A stretch of 64,000 nucleotides of DNA from an uncultured Oscillospiraceae bacterium. GTDB taxonomy: Bacteria; Bacillota; Clostridia; Oscillospirales; Oscillospiraceae. This document shows positions 45,074-54,451 of this stretch, in pieces. Every line of letters begins with the position of its first letter. Position 1 is the stretch's first letter. The notes beneath the pieces were generated by a model, which was not told the origin of the DNA, ran no database searches, and saw only the letters and a list, made by a program, of their open reading frames with translations. The stretch covers positions 39,036-103,035 of the forward strand of contig CAKTQR010000002.1 in the NCBI GenBank assembly GCA_934597175.1, read 5' to 3'. A program made the translations under genes and the position numbers.

Positions 45074-45427
45074 TTAATCCTTGAAGTTGACCTTTTCGAG
45101 CACCTGCGGGACAAGCTCGAACAGCCTGTCAACGCTGTTTTGCGCAGGCGGCATGACATTTATCATGCGTACGCCGCCCTCTTTGACGGCAAGAAATCCG
45201 ATGGGCTCAATTTTAACGCCCGTTGCGCTGCCGCCGCCGAAGTCGTCCTTATTGTTTCCGGGCAGTCTGCCGCCCGCTCCGCCGAAGCCGAAGCTGACCT
45301 TTGATATAGGCACTAAGGTCAGCCCGTCGGCGGTATTTATTGGCTCACCGATTATGTTATTGACCTCAACAAGCCGCTTCACGCTGTTCATTGCAGACTG
45401 CATCATTTCGCTGAGTTTGCTTTCCAT
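45074..45427 (-). CDS. ytfJ: YtfJ, sporulation-associated GerW-family protein
   Basis: 117 residues of the GerW/YtfJ family. It has the VPISKVSFGFGGAGG core and the PIGFLAV segment with a conserved Gly-rich loop. YtfJ is made in sporulating cells in Bacillus; its exact job is unclear. ATG at 45427 has GGAGA eight bases upstream. The start lies 62 bp inside the end of ytfI, so the two are translationally linked. Confidence 0.9.
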   Translation of the reverse strand: MESKLSEMMQSAMNSVKRLVEVNNIIGEPINTADGLTLVPISKVSFGFGGAGGRLPGNNKDDFGGGSATGVKIEPIGFLAVKEGGVRMINVMPPAQNSVDRLFELVPQVLEKVNFKD

Positions 45428-45944
45428 TACCAAGTCTCCTTTTAAGCTTTATCGTTTCAAATACAACTATTAATATGAAATAAACTATCTGCCCTACTCT
45501 TAAGGACAATTGCGCCGAAAGCTCCGTCACGGACTTGTCGGCAGTCATATCCGTATCTATGTTTATTTCACGGTTTTTGACTTTAAAACAGCTTTCCAAA
45601 TAACTCAGCAGCGAGAACACTCCCGCATTGACGGCATTGAACTTCATGACTGCCGTATACGGGTCATCGTCTGCGCAGATACAGGTGATGTCTATATGCT
45701 CTATAACTATACCGTGCTTGACCTTGTTAAATGCCTTGAGCGCCGCATTTGCAGTGCAATAAGTATCCTTAAAGCTCTGCTTTTTCTTCGGCTTTGACTT
45801 ATTATTCTGAGGCAAAAGCGGCTTTTTAATACCAAAAGCGCTCACCGCTGCCTTTATGCCGGGTGTATCATAGCTTGCGTGCAGGCTTATTTTTATATAA
45901 AAAAGCAGTGCAATCGCAAGCAGAATAAGAAACAATGCTTTCAA
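45366..45944 (-). CDS. ytfI: YtfI-like DUF2953 protein
   Basis: 192 residues: an N-terminal membrane helix (about 1-16) then a DUF2953 region with a central HIDITCICADDDPYTAV segment, and a second hydrophobic piece near residue 165. The function is unknown, but the ytfI-ytfJ pair is conserved in spore formers. TTG at 45944 follows AGGTGG; an alternative GTG at 45953 is inside that ribosome site. The last 20 codons run into ytfJ and form a polar tail. Confidence 0.75.
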   Translation of the reverse strand: MKALFLILLAIALLFYIKISLHASYDTPGIKAAVSAFGIKKPLLPQNNKSKPKKKQSFKDTYCTANAALKAFNKVKHGIVIEHIDITCICADDDPYTAVMKFNAVNAGVFSLLSYLESCFKVKNREINIDTDMTADKSVTELSAQLSLRVGQIVYFILIVVFETIKLKRRLGNGKQTQRNDAVCNEQREAAC

Positions 45945-45959
45945 TTGCACCACCTGATT

Positions 45960-46562
45960 TTACTGTATTTCCTCGATGCTGAGCTGGTTTTCACCGACGG
46001 TGTTAAGCTTTTCTATTGCATCCTCAAGCTTCTTTGCTCCGTCGCTTGCCGAGATATCGGGAAGCTCGGGCAGCTCCGACAGCTCGCTCACGCCCATCGT
46101 GCGCAGGAACACATCCGTTGTGCGCAAAAGAGACGGTCTGCCGGGGACATCGAGCTTGCCGCAGCGCTCTATAAGACCCTTGTCGAGCAAAACGCCGACG
46201 GTATATGAGCTGTCAACGCCACGCACCTGATCAATATACGCTCTCGTCACGGGCTGGAAATACGCAACGACGGCGAGAGTTTCAAGCGCAGGCTGCGAAA
46301 GCATCGGCGGCTTGCGGTGCTCCAGAGTTTTCGTGATGACCGAAGCAAACTCCGGAGACGAGCAAAGCTGAAGATTCTTATCAAGCTTAAGCAATCTTAT
46401 TCCACGCAGGTTGAAGCTGTACTCATCGGAAAGCTCCTTTGCCGCAGCATACACCTCGTCCTCGCTTACGCCGAGGATGAGCGATATCCTTGCCGCCGGT
46501 ACAGGCTCACCCGCTGCAAAGAGTATAGCCTCAATTGCTGATTTTATATTCATATCATCCAT
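45960..46562 (-). CDS. scpB: ScpB, segregation and condensation protein
   Basis: 200 residues: two winged-helix domains, containing ALETLAVVAYFQPVTRAYIDQVRGVDS in pieces, typical of ScpB. ScpB dimers bind ScpA and the SMC ATPase to organise chromosomes. ATG at 46562 follows a short gap of 10 bp after scpA. A Glu-rich C-terminus is normal for the family. Confidence 0.96.
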   Translation of the reverse strand: MDDMNIKSAIEAILFAAGEPVPAARISLILGVSEDEVYAAAKELSDEYSFNLRGIRLLKLDKNLQLCSSPEFASVITKTLEHRKPPMLSQPALETLAVVAYFQPVTRAYIDQVRGVDSSYTVGVLLDKGLIERCGKLDVPGRPSLLRTTDVFLRTMGVSELSELPELPDISASDGAKKLEDAIEKLNTVGENQLSIEEIQ

Positions 46563-46572
46563 AAAAAATTAC

Positions 46573-47364
46573 CTACTCAACTATTCTTTCGAGGATCTCC
46601 TCAACATTTCCGCCGACAAATGTGACGGTATAGTCGCTCTCCTCTCCGCTTATCTCGACGCTGCCCATGCTGCACAGTTCGAGTATGGATATAAAGGTCG
46701 CAACAATCTCCGAGCGGCTTTCGCACTGAGCGTACAGGTCGTTGAGCCTAGCGGGTGCAGTTTGTAGTAGCGTAATAAGCTCACGGCTTTTAGTGCGCAC
46801 CTCGTAAACTATCCTTGCCGGTGCAAGGCGGCGGGAATACTCGGGCTCAAGCGGCTTGCCGCCACGGGTCACGACGGTGTACAAGGCCTTGAACAGGTCT
46901 GCCGGCTCATGCTTGTACTCATACTCACGGCTTACCTTCGGAAGCGGCTCGGGCTGCTTTGCAAAGTACAAAAGCCCGGTCTCCGACGCTTTTTTGAGCT
47001 CCGGGACGACCTTTTGCACCGCAGTATAGATATCACGGCACTTTAGCTGCTCGAGCGAGGTCATCAGCTCTTCAAGCTCGCTGACCTCCTCGTCACCTGC
47101 AAGCAGCGTGCGGGTCTTGATAAACAGCAGGTGCGACGCCATTTGGACGAATTCGCTTGCTATCTCAAGATCCATGCGCTCCATCTCGGCAAGGTACTCG
47201 AGGTACTGGTCAAGTATCTCCGATATCTTGATGTCTCGAATCTCTATTTTGTTTTTGGAAAGGAGCATAAGGATAAGGCTGAGCGGACCGGAAAAGTCCT
47301 GAAGCTCATTTTTATCCTTGACTATGCCCTCAAGATGAAAGGTCGGATTTTCCATATCACACAT
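46573..47364 (-). CDS. scpA: ScpA, segregation and condensation protein (kleisin)
   Basis: 263 residues. N-terminal kleisin helix FHLEGIVKDKNELQDFSGPLSLIL binds SMC; DISEILDQYLEYLAEM-type helices follow (KISEILDQYLEYLAEME) and a C-terminal winged helix ends the protein. ATG at 47364 has AAGG upstream and overlaps the end of the M50 gene by 8 bp; an in-frame ATG at 47355 is an alternative. Confidence 0.95.
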   Translation of the reverse strand: MCDMENPTFHLEGIVKDKNELQDFSGPLSLILMLLSKNKIEIRDIKISEILDQYLEYLAEMERMDLEIASEFVQMASHLLFIKTRTLLAGDEEVSELEELMTSLEQLKCRDIYTAVQKVVPELKKASETGLLYFAKQPEPLPKVSREYEYKHEPADLFKALYTVVTRGGKPLEPEYSRRLAPARIVYEVRTKSRELITLLQTAPARLNDLYAQCESRSEIVATFISILELCSMGSVEISGEESDYTVTFVGGNVEEILERIVE

Positions 47365-48058
47365 ACAATGCCTTGACTAGGTTAAAGCCCCAGTCGGCAA
47401 AAACAAACAGCTTTCCGAATGCGAATTGGGTTGCCGTATACAAGGGGTTACCCAAAACATCGGTCGCAACCAGTACAAAAAGAAGTATCATGCCGTAGCG
47501 CTCATAACGCATGAGCTTCATGTAGCCCTCGTCGCTCAAAAACGAGAACAGTATCTTCGACCCGTCGAGCGGCGAGATGGGGATGATGTTGAAAATTGCA
47601 AGAGCTATGCTCAGGTATGCTGTCAGGTACACCATGTCAAGCACCGCCTTGGCAACATCGGTCGATGCCATCGTCAGCGGTATGTACACAAGACCGTAGA
47701 TAAAAAGAAATACACAGCAGATGACGACATTAGCCAAAGGACCTGCAAGGGCGGTTATCGCCATGTCACGCTTCGGGTTTTTAAAATTGCGCATATCGAC
47801 CGGCACGGGCTTTGCCCAGCCGAACTTAAAGGCGACCATCATGATAAGGCCGACAAGGTCTATATGCTTAATGGGGTTGAGCGTGAGCCTGCCCATGCGC
47901 TTGGCGGTGTTATCGCCGAGCTTGTAGGCGACAAAGCCGTGGCTGAGCTCGTGCAGCGTGATGCAAATGAGCGCAGGGACGACCGACAGGAGCAGATTTA
48001 AAAGAACGCTCCAGTCAAGTCCTTGCAGCACATTCACGAAAGACGGGGTGTTAGACAT
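47357..48058 (-). CDS. Site-2 protease, M50 family membrane metalloprotease
   Basis: 233 residues with about six hydrophobic segments. The zinc motif HELSH is in CITLHELSHGFVAYKLG (about 37-53) and the third ligand motif is PLDGSK (about 160). It belongs to the YwhC-like single-domain site-2 proteases. Substrate is unknown. Genes engB and scpA flank it with 8-bp overlaps, so it is part of the tig-to-ytfJ cluster. Confidence 0.93.
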   Translation of the reverse strand: MSNTPSFVNVLQGLDWSVLLNLLLSVVPALICITLHELSHGFVAYKLGDNTAKRMGRLTLNPIKHIDLVGLIMMVAFKFGWAKPVPVDMRNFKNPKRDMAITALAGPLANVVICCVFLFIYGLVYIPLTMASTDVAKAVLDMVYLTAYLSIALAIFNIIPISPLDGSKILFSFLSDEGYMKLMRYERYGMILLFVLVATDVLGNPLYTATQFAFGKLFVFADWGFNLVKALYV

Positions 48059-48641
48059 AATTAAGTATCTCCGACATGAGTGCGTCCTTGCCGTTCCCCT
48101 TTTCTGCGGAAAACGGTATCAGCACTGTATCATCCGGAAGCTCGAGCGTTTCACGAATAAGCGCCATGTTAGGCTCAATTTCGCTTTTCTTGAGCTTATC
48201 GCACTTATTTGCGACGACGACCATCGGGCAGTTGGTGCTTTTAAACCACTGCGCCATGGTTACATCGTCGGCTGTGGGCTTATGGCGGGAGTCGACTATC
48301 ATCACGCCGAGCGTTATAAGCCCCTCGGCGGCAAAAAACTGCTCCATAAGCTTGCCCCAACGCTCCTTCTCGGTGCGTGAGACCTTGGCGTAGCCGTAGC
48401 CGGGCAGGTCAACGAAGTACGCCTTTTTGTCGATGAGAAAGTAGTTTACATGTATGGTCTTTCCCGGGGACTGCCCCACTCTCGCAAAGTTTTTGCGGTT
48501 TAATAGCCTATTTATGACCGAGGACTTGCCGACATTGGACTTGCCCGAAAAAACAATGTTCGGAAGCTCGCTTCTTATAAATCCCGAGGGATTGGCGGCA
48601 GATTTAATAAACTCCGCCTTATTTACATTAAGTGTATTCAT
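48051..48641 (-). CDS. engB: EngB (YsxC), ribosome-assembly GTPase
   Basis: 196 residues. EngB helps 50S assembly. G1 is SGKSNVGKSSVINRL (about 31-45), G3 is DLPGYGYAK and G4 is ANKCDKL. ATG at 48641 follows AGGTG; the longer upstream reading overlaps lon and has no ribosome site. lon-engB order is as in Bacillus. Confidence 0.96.
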   Translation of the reverse strand: MNTLNVNKAEFIKSAANPSGFIRSELPNIVFSGKSNVGKSSVINRLLNRKNFARVGQSPGKTIHVNYFLIDKKAYFVDLPGYGYAKVSRTEKERWGKLMEQFFAAEGLITLGVMIVDSRHKPTADDVTMAQWFKSTNCPMVVVANKCDKLKKSEIEPNMALIRETLELPDDTVLIPFSAEKGNGKDALMSEILNYV

Positions 48642-48648
48642 TTTGCAC

Positions 48649-51051
48649 CTACTGTCTGATATCCGAGCGGGTCTTTTTTGCCGCTCTGGGCGCTTTGATC
48701 TCGGTCTTCGGCTCGTCCTGCTTGCCGAGAAGCGCAATATCGAGCACCTTGTCGACCTTATCGGCGAGAACGAAGTTTAGAGCTGACCTCACCGTCGGGT
48801 CAATTTCGTCAAGATCCGGCTCGTTATCCGCAGGAATAATGACCGTGTTAACGCCGTTTCTAAGCGCAGCCATGGTCTTTTCCTTGAGACCGCCTATCTG
48901 GAGGACACGGCCACGCAGGCTGATCTCGCCCGTCATGGCGATATCACGCCGCACCGGTCTGCCGGTCAGGGCGGAAACCATCGCCGTGCACACGGTTATG
49001 CCCGCCGAAGGGCCGTCCTTGGGCACTGCACCCTCGGGGAAATGAATGTGTATATCTTTATTCTTATAAAACTGCTCATCAATGCCGAGAGCCTTTGCAC
49101 GACTGCGGATGAAAGTCACCGCCGCCTGACAGGACTCCTTCATAACATTGCCGAGATTGCCCGTGAGCTCAAGCTTACCGTTGCCGTCAACGACTGCGAC
49201 CTCGACATCGAGCACTTCGCCGCCGACGGAGGTCCATGCAAGGCCTCGCACGAGACCGACCTCGTCGGTGCTGCGGCGTATCTCGGGCTTAAATTTCTCC
49301 GCACCGAGGTAGGGCTTGAGCATACCGGCACGAAGACTCAGGCTCTTGCGCTCTCCTCTTGCGATGGCGACGGCGGTCTTGCGGCAGACAGTGCCTATCT
49401 GGCGTTCAAGTCCTCGCACACCGGACTCTCTGGTGTAAAGGCTTATGATCTCACGGATGGCATCGTCGCTTATCTTAAGCTGCGCAGCCTTGAGCCCGTG
49501 CTTTTTGCGCTGCTTGGGCAGCAGATAGTTCTTTGCGATGCTGAGCTTTTCCATATCGGTGTAGCTTGAAAGCTCGATGACCTCCATCCTGTCGAGCAGC
49601 GCTCTGGGGATGGTAGAGGTCGTATTTGCCGTTGTGATGAAGAACACATCGGAAAGATCATACGGAACTTCAAGGAAATTATCCCTGAAGGTCTTGTTCT
49701 GCTCGGGGTCGAGCGCTTCCAGAAGCGCAGCCGAGGGGTCACCACGGTAATCCGAGCCGAGCTTATCTATCTCGTCGAGCACCATCAGGGGATTGGAGCT
49801 TTTTGCCTGCTTGATGCCGCCGATGATCCTGCCGGGCATCGAGCCGACATAGGTCTTGCGGTGACCTCGTATCTCCGCCTCATCGTGCACGCCGCCGAGC
49901 GAAATGCGCACCAGATTACGGTTTGTCGCCCTTGCAATGGACATTGCGATGCTGGTCTTGCCCGTACCCGGAGGGCCGACAAGGCACAGCAGGCTGCCGT
50001 TTGCCTTGGGTGCAAGCTTGCGCACGGCAAGGTATTCAATGACACGCTCCTTGACCTTTTCAAGGCCGAAGTGATCCTCGTCGAGCATTTTCCTTGCAAG
50101 CTCGATATCGTCGGTCTCCTCGGTCTTAATATTCCACGGAAGCTCAAGGCAGGTATCAAGGTAACCTCTGATAACGGTCGCCTCGGTCGAGCCGAAGGGC
50201 TGCTTTGCAAGATGGGAGACCTCTTTTAAAAGCTTCTCCTCTATCTCGGGGCTGAGCTTGAGCTCACGGATCTTCCTGCGGTACTCGCCGATATCATCAA
50301 AACTGTCGTCCTCGCCGAGTTCCTGCTGGATGACCTTCATCTGCTCACGCAGGAAATACTCACGCTGGTTGCGATTCATCTGCTCATTGGTGGCATCGTT
50401 GAGCTCCTGCTCAATGGTCATGACCTCTATCTCATGAGTAAGCATCTGCATCAGCATTTCAAGGCGCTTCAAGGGATGCAGCTGCTCAAGAAGCTGCTGC
50501 TTGTCACGGTAATCGATGCGCAGATTGTGAGCAATATAATCGGCGACATAGCCCGGGTCACGGCTGACGACGATGCTCAGAAGCATCTCGGGCGGCATGT
50601 TGCCGGCAAGCTGCACATACTCGTCAAACATGCCGATGCAGGTGCGCATTAGCGCATCACGCCTTGCGCTGTCGCCGTGCTCACGCTTATCCGGCAGCAG
50701 CTGAATCTCGCCGACGAAATGCGGATTTGAAGCCGTCAGCTGAACTATTCTGCCTCGCTGAAGTCCCTCGACCATGACCTTGCACAGCTTTGAGCCGGGC
50801 TGGCGAATAAGCTGACGGATACGGCAGACGACGCCGACCCTGTAAAGGTCGTCCTCCTCGGGTACATCGGTCGTGATGTCCTTCTGAGTTACGAGAAACA
50901 GCTCCTGGTCGGTGTCCATTGCGGAATTGAGTGCCGCAACGGAGATAGGCCGCTCTACATCAAAGTTTAAGAGCATGCCGGGAAATATGTTAAGACCGCG
51001 CAGTGCCAAAACGGGCAATGCACGGGTTTCGATCTCAAATACATTACTCAT
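48649..51051 (-). CDS. lon: Lon protease
   Basis: 800 residues. Lon degrades misfolded and regulatory proteins. An N-terminal substrate domain (about 1-300) precedes the AAA+ module (Walker A GPPGTGKTSIAMSIA) and the protease domain with the Ser motif PKDGPSAG and the Lys in GLKEKTMAA. A short Lys/Arg-rich tail ends it. ATG has AGAGG upstream. It lies 60 bp after clpX with a weak hairpin between. Confidence 0.97.
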   Translation of the reverse strand: MSNVFEIETRALPVLALRGLNIFPGMLLNFDVERPISVAALNSAMDTDQELFLVTQKDITTDVPEEDDLYRVGVVCRIRQLIRQPGSKLCKVMVEGLQRGRIVQLTASNPHFVGEIQLLPDKREHGDSARRDALMRTCIGMFDEYVQLAGNMPPEMLLSIVVSRDPGYVADYIAHNLRIDYRDKQQLLEQLHPLKRLEMLMQMLTHEIEVMTIEQELNDATNEQMNRNQREYFLREQMKVIQQELGEDDSFDDIGEYRRKIRELKLSPEIEEKLLKEVSHLAKQPFGSTEATVIRGYLDTCLELPWNIKTEETDDIELARKMLDEDHFGLEKVKERVIEYLAVRKLAPKANGSLLCLVGPPGTGKTSIAMSIARATNRNLVRISLGGVHDEAEIRGHRKTYVGSMPGRIIGGIKQAKSSNPLMVLDEIDKLGSDYRGDPSAALLEALDPEQNKTFRDNFLEVPYDLSDVFFITTANTTSTIPRALLDRMEVIELSSYTDMEKLSIAKNYLLPKQRKKHGLKAAQLKISDDAIREIISLYTRESGVRGLERQIGTVCRKTAVAIARGERKSLSLRAGMLKPYLGAEKFKPEIRRSTDEVGLVRGLAWTSVGGEVLDVEVAVVDGNGKLELTGNLGNVMKESCQAAVTFIRSRAKALGIDEQFYKNKDIHIHFPEGAVPKDGPSAGITVCTAMVSALTGRPVRRDIAMTGEISLRGRVLQIGGLKEKTMAALRNGVNTVIIPADNEPDLDEIDPTVRSALNFVLADKVDKVLDIALLGKQDEPKTEIKAPRAAKKTRSDIRQ

Positions 51052-51064
51052 AGAAAAACCTCTT

Positions 51065-51101
51065 GGGAAAAGCGCAAGACGGGACTTATGCCCCGCCTTG
51101 C
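51065..51101 (-). terminator. Weak terminator between clpX and lon
   Basis: Arms 51074-51083 and 51092-51101 pair over 10 bp with one G-U, then GCTTTTCCC on the minus strand. Partial read-through is likely. Confidence 0.5.
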
Positions 51102-51113
51102 TATAAAACTAAT

Positions 51114-52355
51114 TTACTTGCGTATTACTTCGGGGCTGGTGTTATTATTCACGCAGTCGGCGGTAATGATGACCTTTTCAACATCCTTTTCGGAGGGAAC
51201 ACTGAACATAATATCGGTCATGATACCCTCCATGACGCTGCGCAGGCCTCGTGCGCCTATCTTCATTTCGATGGCCTTGTCGGCTATCGCTTCGAGTGCA
51301 TCGGCGTTGTACTCAAGGTCAACACCGTCATAGCTCATGAGCGCCTTATACTGCTTGACCATGGCGTTTTTGGGCTCGGTGAGTATGCGGACAAGATCCT
51401 CACGCTTCAGAGAAGTCAGCGGAGCGATGACCGGCAGTCTGCCGATAAGCTCGGGGATGATGCCGAACTTTAAAAGGTCATGCTGCTGCGCCTGAGCGAG
51501 GATATCGCCGACATCACGGTCGGTTGAGCTTTTTATCTCAGCCCCGAAGCCCATGCTCTTTTTATCGGTGCGTTTTTCGATTATCTTATCCAGACCGTCG
51601 AATGCGCCGCCGCAGATAAACAGGATATTGGTCGTATCGACCTTTATAAACTCCTGATGCGGGTGCTTGCGTCCGCCCTGAGGCGGGACATTGGCGACCG
51701 TGCCCTCAAGCAGCTTCAGAAGCGCCTGCTGCACGCCCTCGCCGGAGACATCTCGTGTAATGGATGTATTCTCGCTCTTGCGGGCGATCTTGTCTATCTC
51801 ATCGATATATATAATGCCCTTTTCGGCACGCTCAACATCAAATTCGGCAGCCTGCAATAATCTTAAAAGGATGTTCTCGACATCCTCGCCGACATAGCCT
51901 GCCTCGGTGAGCGTCGTCGCATCGGCGATGGCAAACGGAACATTGAGCATTTTTGCCAGAGACTGCGCAAAAAGCGTCTTGCCGCTGCCGGTAGGGCCGA
52001 TGAGCAGTATGTTGCTCTTTTGCAGCTCAACATCGTTGGAGCCTGCATACAAAATGCGCTTATAGTGATTATAAACGGCTACGGAAAGGACGGTCTTTGC
52101 CCTGTCCTGCCCGACAATGTACTCGTCAAGATTTGCCTTGATATCCGCAGGCTTGGGAAGGCTCTCGAAATCAAGCTCCGGGCTTTCCGTAACCTCTTCG
52201 GGCTCGTCAACATCGTCGGAAATGATGCTCATGCACAGGCGGATGCACTCATCGCAGATGTATGCGCCGTTTCCGGCAATGAGCCTGTTTGCAATATTCT
52301 GCGTTTTGCCGCAGAACGAGCATCTTATACTTCTTCTATCGTCAGTTCTTGCCAT
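51114..52355 (-). CDS. clpX: ClpX, ATPase subunit of ClpXP
   Basis: 413 residues. ClpX unfolds proteins for ClpP. The N-terminal zinc finger is CSFCGKT...CDECI (residues 12-40), Walker A is GPTGSGKT, Walker B region includes [10 protein letters not shown], and the ClpP-docking loop (IGF-type) appears as SMGFGAEI. It follows clpP by 60 bp and precedes lon. Confidence 0.97.
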   Translation of the reverse strand: MARTDDRRSIRCSFCGKTQNIANRLIAGNGAYICDECIRLCMSIISDDVDEPEEVTESPELDFESLPKPADIKANLDEYIVGQDRAKTVLSVAVYNHYKRILYAGSNDVELQKSNILLIGPTGSGKTLFAQSLAKMLNVPFAIADATTLTEAGYVGEDVENILLRLLQAAEFDVERAEKGIIYIDEIDKIARKSENTSITRDVSGEGVQQALLKLLEGTVANVPPQGGRKHPHQEFIKVDTTNILFICGGAFDGLDKIIEKRTDKKSMGFGAEIKSSTDRDVGDILAQAQQHDLLKFGIIPELIGRLPVIAPLTSLKREDLVRILTEPKNAMVKQYKALMSYDGVDLEYNADALEAIADKAIEMKIGARGLRSVMEGIMTDIMFSVPSEKDVEKVIITADCVNNNTSPEVIRK

Positions 52356-52384
52356 AGTATTACCTCAAACCGTGCTGTGTAAAT

Positions 52385-52409
52385 ATGGGGGAACTATGCG
52401 TTCCCCCAT
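52385..52409 (-). other. Hairpin between clpP and clpX
   Basis: Perfect 10-bp arms ATGGGGGAAC/GTTCCCCCAT (52385-52394, 52400-52409), 5-nt loop; no T-run follows, so an mRNA stabiliser or processing site is more likely than a terminator. Confidence 0.55.
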
Positions 52410-52415
52410 CAGCTT

Positions 52416-52997
52416 TTAACGCTTGGTGATTACCTTATCGATAATACCGTACTCCGCAGCCTCCTGCGCAGACATAAAGTGGTCACGCTCGCAGTCACGC
52501 TCGATGACCTCGATAGCCTTGCCGGTGTTTTCGGCAAGAATTCGATTCAAATTATGCTTGATCTTAAGGATCTGCTCAGCCTGTATCTGAATATCGGTGC
52601 ACTGGCCCTGGCTGCCGCCGGAGGGCTGATGTATCATGATCTCAGAATTGGGAAGTGCCAGACGCTTTCCCTTTGCGCCGGAGGAAAGCAGGAATGCGCC
52701 CATGGACGCGGCAAGACCGATGCAGATAGTCGAAACATCGGGCTTTATATACTGCATGGTGTCATAGATAGCCATGCCCGCCGTGACGCTTCCGCCGGGG
52801 CTGTTGATATAAAACTGTATGTCTTTATCGGGGTCTTGTGCTTCAAGGTAAAGAAGCTGTGCAACGACAAGGCTTGCGGTTGCATCGTTGACTTCCTCGG
52901 ACAGCATGATGATGCGGTCATTGAGAAGTCTGGAAAAGATGTCATAGGAACGCTCGCCGCGGCTTGTCTGCTCCACGACATAAGGTACTAAACTCAT
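52416..52997 (-). CDS. clpP: ClpP protease subunit
   Basis: 193 residues. Catalytic Ser in [14 protein letters not shown] (about 98) and His in MIHQPSGG (about 123), Asp near 172. The length and N-terminus ([24 protein letters not shown]) match housekeeping ClpP. ATG has AGGAG upstream. It follows tig by 57 bp. Confidence 0.97.
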   Translation of the reverse strand: MSLVPYVVEQTSRGERSYDIFSRLLNDRIIMLSEEVNDATASLVVAQLLYLEAQDPDKDIQFYINSPGGSVTAGMAIYDTMQYIKPDVSTICIGLAASMGAFLLSSGAKGKRLALPNSEIMIHQPSGGSQGQCTDIQIQAEQILKIKHNLNRILAENTGKAIEVIERDCERDHFMSAQEAAEYGIIDKVITKR

Positions 52998-53054
52998 AAT
53001 AGTCTCCTTTCATATTCAGCCTATCCAGGAGATCATATCCGAATAATCCGATAA

Positions 53055-54356
53055 TTATTCAGCTGCTTCCTCTTTGGGGGCAACGATCGCAGAATCCATA
53101 ATGATCTTGGTGGCCTGCTCTCTCTTGTATTCGTTCTTGATGAAGTCCTCGCCGAAGTAGTTGAGGATGGACTCGGGGGTAGCGTCGACGGACTCGGCGG
53201 TGGTCTTTACATACTCGTCGAATGCTTCGCCGGAAATGTCGATGCCCTCCTCCTCGATAATTGCCTCAAGCAGAAGCTCCTGCTTGACCTGATTTACGGC
53301 AACGGGACGGATGGTGTTATTGAGCGACTCGTCGTCAAGACCCATCATCTTGATGATCTCCTCGGTGGTGAGCTTGGGATCGGTGACGCCGAAGTTATTT
53401 GCATAGGTGTGTACAAGCTCTTCGACCTTGGCGTTGATGAGCACCTCGGGGATATCAACGGTCATGTTCTCGCATGCCTGCATGATGATGTCGGAACGGA
53501 AAGCTGCCTCGACATTCTCGACGGCTCTCTTCTCCATCTCCTTGCGCAGGTCTGCTCTGTACTCGTCGACGGTCTCGAACTCGGAAACATCCTGAACAAA
53601 GTCGTCATCGAGCTCGGGAAGCTCTGCAACGCACAGGCTGTTGAGCTTTACCTTGAAGACAACATCCTTGCCTGCCAGCTCTGCGGTGTAATCCTCGGGG
53701 AAGGTGATGTTTATATCCTTGGTCTCGCCGACCTTCATGCCGATGATCTGGTCCTCGAAGCCGGGAACGAAGGTGTGAGAGCCGATCTCAAGGCGGTAGC
53801 CCTCGCCGTAGCCTCCGTCGAACTTCTCGCCGTCAAGGTAACCGTCAAAGTCGATGCTTGCGGTGTCGCCTTCCTGAGCCTCACGGTCAACATCTATGAA
53901 GCGGGAGTTGCGCTTGCGGTCTGCATTGATCTCTGCCTCGACCATTTCGTCGGTGACGACTGCATCGCCCTTCTGTGCGCTCAGGCCCTTGTACTGGCCG
54001 AGGGTGATCACGGGGAACAGGTCGACCTTAAAAGTGAGGACGAGAGACTTGTCATCGGTGATCTCAACATCGGTCATGCTGGGTCTGCCGATCATCTTAA
54101 GGCCGCTGTTGTCGATGCCGTAGCCGAATGCATCGGGAGCGGCGACTTCGATAGCGTCCTGATAGAAAGCGTTTGCACCGTACATGCCCTCAACGACTGC
54201 ACGGGGAGCTTTGCCCTTTCTGAAGCCGGGGATATTTATACTGTCCTTGACATTGTTAAAGGCTTTGTCGACTGCCTTGTCAAACTCGGCAGGATCAACT
54301 TCAACCTGAAAAGTTGCAGTATTATTCTCGTTCTTTTCTACATTTCTTACTTGCAT
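53055..54356 (-). CDS. tig: Trigger factor
   Basis: 433 residues: ribosome-binding N-terminal domain with the signature GFRKGKAPR (about 44-52), FKBP-type prolyl isomerase domain (about 160-240; DFDGYLDGEKFDGG) and the C-terminal chaperone domain. It folds new proteins on the ribosome. The ATG is preceded by a strong GGAGG. First gene of tig-clpP-clpX-lon. Confidence 0.97.
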   Translation of the reverse strand: MQVRNVEKNENNTATFQVEVDPAEFDKAVDKAFNNVKDSINIPGFRKGKAPRAVVEGMYGANAFYQDAIEVAAPDAFGYGIDNSGLKMIGRPSMTDVEITDDKSLVLTFKVDLFPVITLGQYKGLSAQKGDAVVTDEMVEAEINADRKRNSRFIDVDREAQEGDTASIDFDGYLDGEKFDGGYGEGYRLEIGSHTFVPGFEDQIIGMKVGETKDINITFPEDYTAELAGKDVVFKVKLNSLCVAELPELDDDFVQDVSEFETVDEYRADLRKEMEKRAVENVEAAFRSDIIMQACENMTVDIPEVLINAKVEELVHTYANNFGVTDPKLTTEEIIKMMGLDDESLNNTIRPVAVNQVKQELLLEAIIEEEGIDISGEAFDEYVKTTAESVDATPESILNYFGEDFIKNEYKREQATKIIMDSAIVAPKEEAAE

Positions 54357-54397
54357 TTATGTCTTCCTCCTAATAATGTTCTTTCAAACACTTAAGC

Positions 54398-54426
54398 ATA
54401 ATAGCAGATAATCCCGCTAAAAGCAA
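54398..54426 (-). promoter_or_regulatory. Sigma-A-like promoter for tig
   Basis: Minus strand TTGCTT (54421-54426), 17-bp spacer, TATTAT (54398-54403). No CtsR-type or CIRCE operator is seen. Confidence 0.6.
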
Positions 54427-54451
54427 TGTTTTTTATATTAATAATGTGTAA

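Noticed and set aside
44850..45077. 75-codon plus-strand frame within the inverted-repeat element
   Set aside because: Lies wholly across repeat arms and has no domain; considered part of the element, not a transposase.
53005..53060. GAATAAT/ATTATTC inverted repeat near the end of tig
   Set aside because: Seven AT-rich pairs and no T-run; too weak to call a terminator.
53409..54395. 328-codon open frame on the plus strand
   Set aside because: Antisense to trigger factor; no ribosome site or domain.
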